From Caprimulgus europaeus (lineage: Eukaryota > Chordata > Aves > Caprimulgiformes > Caprimulgidae), in assembly GCA_907165065.1 (NCBI GenBank), contig OU015527.1:24689686-24753685 (forward strand): a stretch of 64,000 nucleotides of DNA, in the 5' to 3' direction. Below are positions 63,001 to 64,000 of this stretch, piece after piece; position 1 is the stretch's first letter; the number at the start of each line of letters is the position of its first letter. The translations under genes and the position numbers were made by a program. The notes under the pieces were generated by a model. It searched no databases. It was not told the DNA's origin and saw nothing but the letters and a program-made list of their open reading frames with translations.

Positions 63001-64000
63001 GTAGACTATTTTGTTAAAATATGTTACAGTTTAAAAAATGGCTATGCATGTGGGACATGTAGGTATGGAAATTTGAATTCCAAATATCTTATTTACATTG
63101 TTTTCTCAACATGTATTCCAATTATTCTAATAAAGTTCTTGATTTATCCTATTACACCTAGGAATATTATCCACTCTGAAAAGGCTATGTCTTTGAATAA
63201 AAGTTGTAGTGATTTATTATGTGATACTATTATCATCTAGAAGCAGTACTTTGTGTAGTTTAGAGATTAAAAGAAAAAAAATAAAACAACATGGAATTTG
63301 GGACTTTGTGAGCTAAATGAACCTGATAAAATATTTTGTTTCAGAAATACAATTAGACTTTCCAAAAAATTATTTAATACTTTTTCATATTATTTTCAAA
63401 AGAGTATCAATCAATTATTTTTATAGTTAAGGTATACGTACTAAAAGAAAAAAAAAAAAAACAAAACAAAACATAGAAATACACTGTTCTATACTATTGT
63501 TTAGCACTCAAAAACACCAACAGAAGATGCTTAAAAGTCCCGCTCTGTAGATCAAAATCTGGCTGTTCATCCTGACCTTCAAGTCACTGCATCACAAAAA
63601 TTCTTTATATATTCCTTTGTCTCTTTCCATGTTCCTTTCTAGACCTTATGCTCCACCAAGAGTGATAATTCTGTGAAATTAGCACTTCATGCATTTCCCA
63701 TGCAGGTACTAATTTCATGGTTTCTTTGATAATTCTCCTATGTTTTTTGTTTCATAACTAAGCTTGTTAGTTACACAGCTTTTTTACGTTCTCCAAATCC
63801 ACTCTAAAGTCTCATTTATGCTTTGTTGCTCATAAAAACAGAAACAAAAAAAATAATTAGTCCCATTGATAAATAAGAAGTAATTAAACCTTTACAGTGT
63901 GCCTAAGCCTCAGCTAGCAGGCAGGTAATACTGCTGTCTTTGTTTTCCTCTGTATTATTTTCCTCCATTAGAGGTGATAAATAATAAACTGAGTTTTGCA
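55583..64000. other. AT-rich stretch without recognisable gene
   Basis: About 8.4 kb with no gene or interspersed repeat recognised. It holds an A16 run ending at 57845, A29 at 59996 and smaller A-rich patches near 62486 and 63450. Short frames (for example 61060-61389 on plus and 62584-62859 on minus) have no domain or splice context that would support them. Confidence 0.55.
59996..60024. repeat. Poly(A) tract, A29
   Basis: An uninterrupted run of 29 A, the longest homopolymer in the window. The sequence before it is not a recognisable retrogene or SINE, and no flanking duplication is evident. Confidence 0.95.

Noticed and set aside
1-64000. CRISPR arrays, tRNA or rRNA genes, operons
   Set aside because: None seen; the window is vertebrate and its repeats are LINE, LTR and simple-sequence types.

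Overview
The window looks like a bird chromosome: AT-rich, apparently gene-free DNA whose recognisable content is almost entirely retroelement. Copies of the CR1 LINE (chicken repeat 1) occur on both strands, with the family's short octamer-type 3' tail, together with class III (ERVL-type) endogenous retrovirus fossils and their LTRs. This pairing is typical of avian genomes. I cannot name the species. No host protein-coding gene, tRNA, rRNA or CRISPR array is supportable, so the window reads as a gene desert or the inside of a very long intron. Layout: 1-8882 is unannotated AT-rich DNA with poly(A), (AAAT)n and polypyrimidine tracts. 8883-10800 (-) is the best-preserved CR1, 5'-truncated, with most of its reverse transcriptase readable. 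A short CR1 tail lies at 19605-19690 (-) and an ERVL-type LTR at 23593-24123 (-). Two much older CR1 copies lie at 25320-26200 (+) and 29685-30545 (-), the second holding a trinucleotide microsatellite. Two more CR1 copies follow at 34055-35243 (+) and 35538-35906 (+). An old LTR lies at 38619-39610 (-) and a partial ERVL fossil with integrase and post-integrase sequence at 40490-41325 (+). The most structured part is 44510-49525. A minus-strand ERVL-type provirus fossil (44515-49520) has two LTRs and an exact 5-bp target duplication. A second, unrelated solo LTR (45295-46439), with its own exact 5-bp duplication, is inserted inside it. The provirus interior still shows integrase sequence, a ten-unit 30-bp repeat, a hydrophobic reading frame and a primer-binding-site-like stretch. 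A CR1 tail (52671-53005, -) and a clean solo ERVL LTR with exact 5-bp duplication (54948-55577, -) follow. From 55583 to the end I see only AT-rich DNA and simple repeats. The elements form no pathway. What they give is a layered history of insertions: degraded CR1 copies (oldest), mid-age CR1 and LTR fragments, the ERVL provirus, and then the LTR nested in it. I found no convincing new biological system. The most interesting leads are the internal repeat and the accessory-looking frames of the ERVL fossils, and two weak spliced-exon candidates (3001-3341 on -, 26606-26738 on +).
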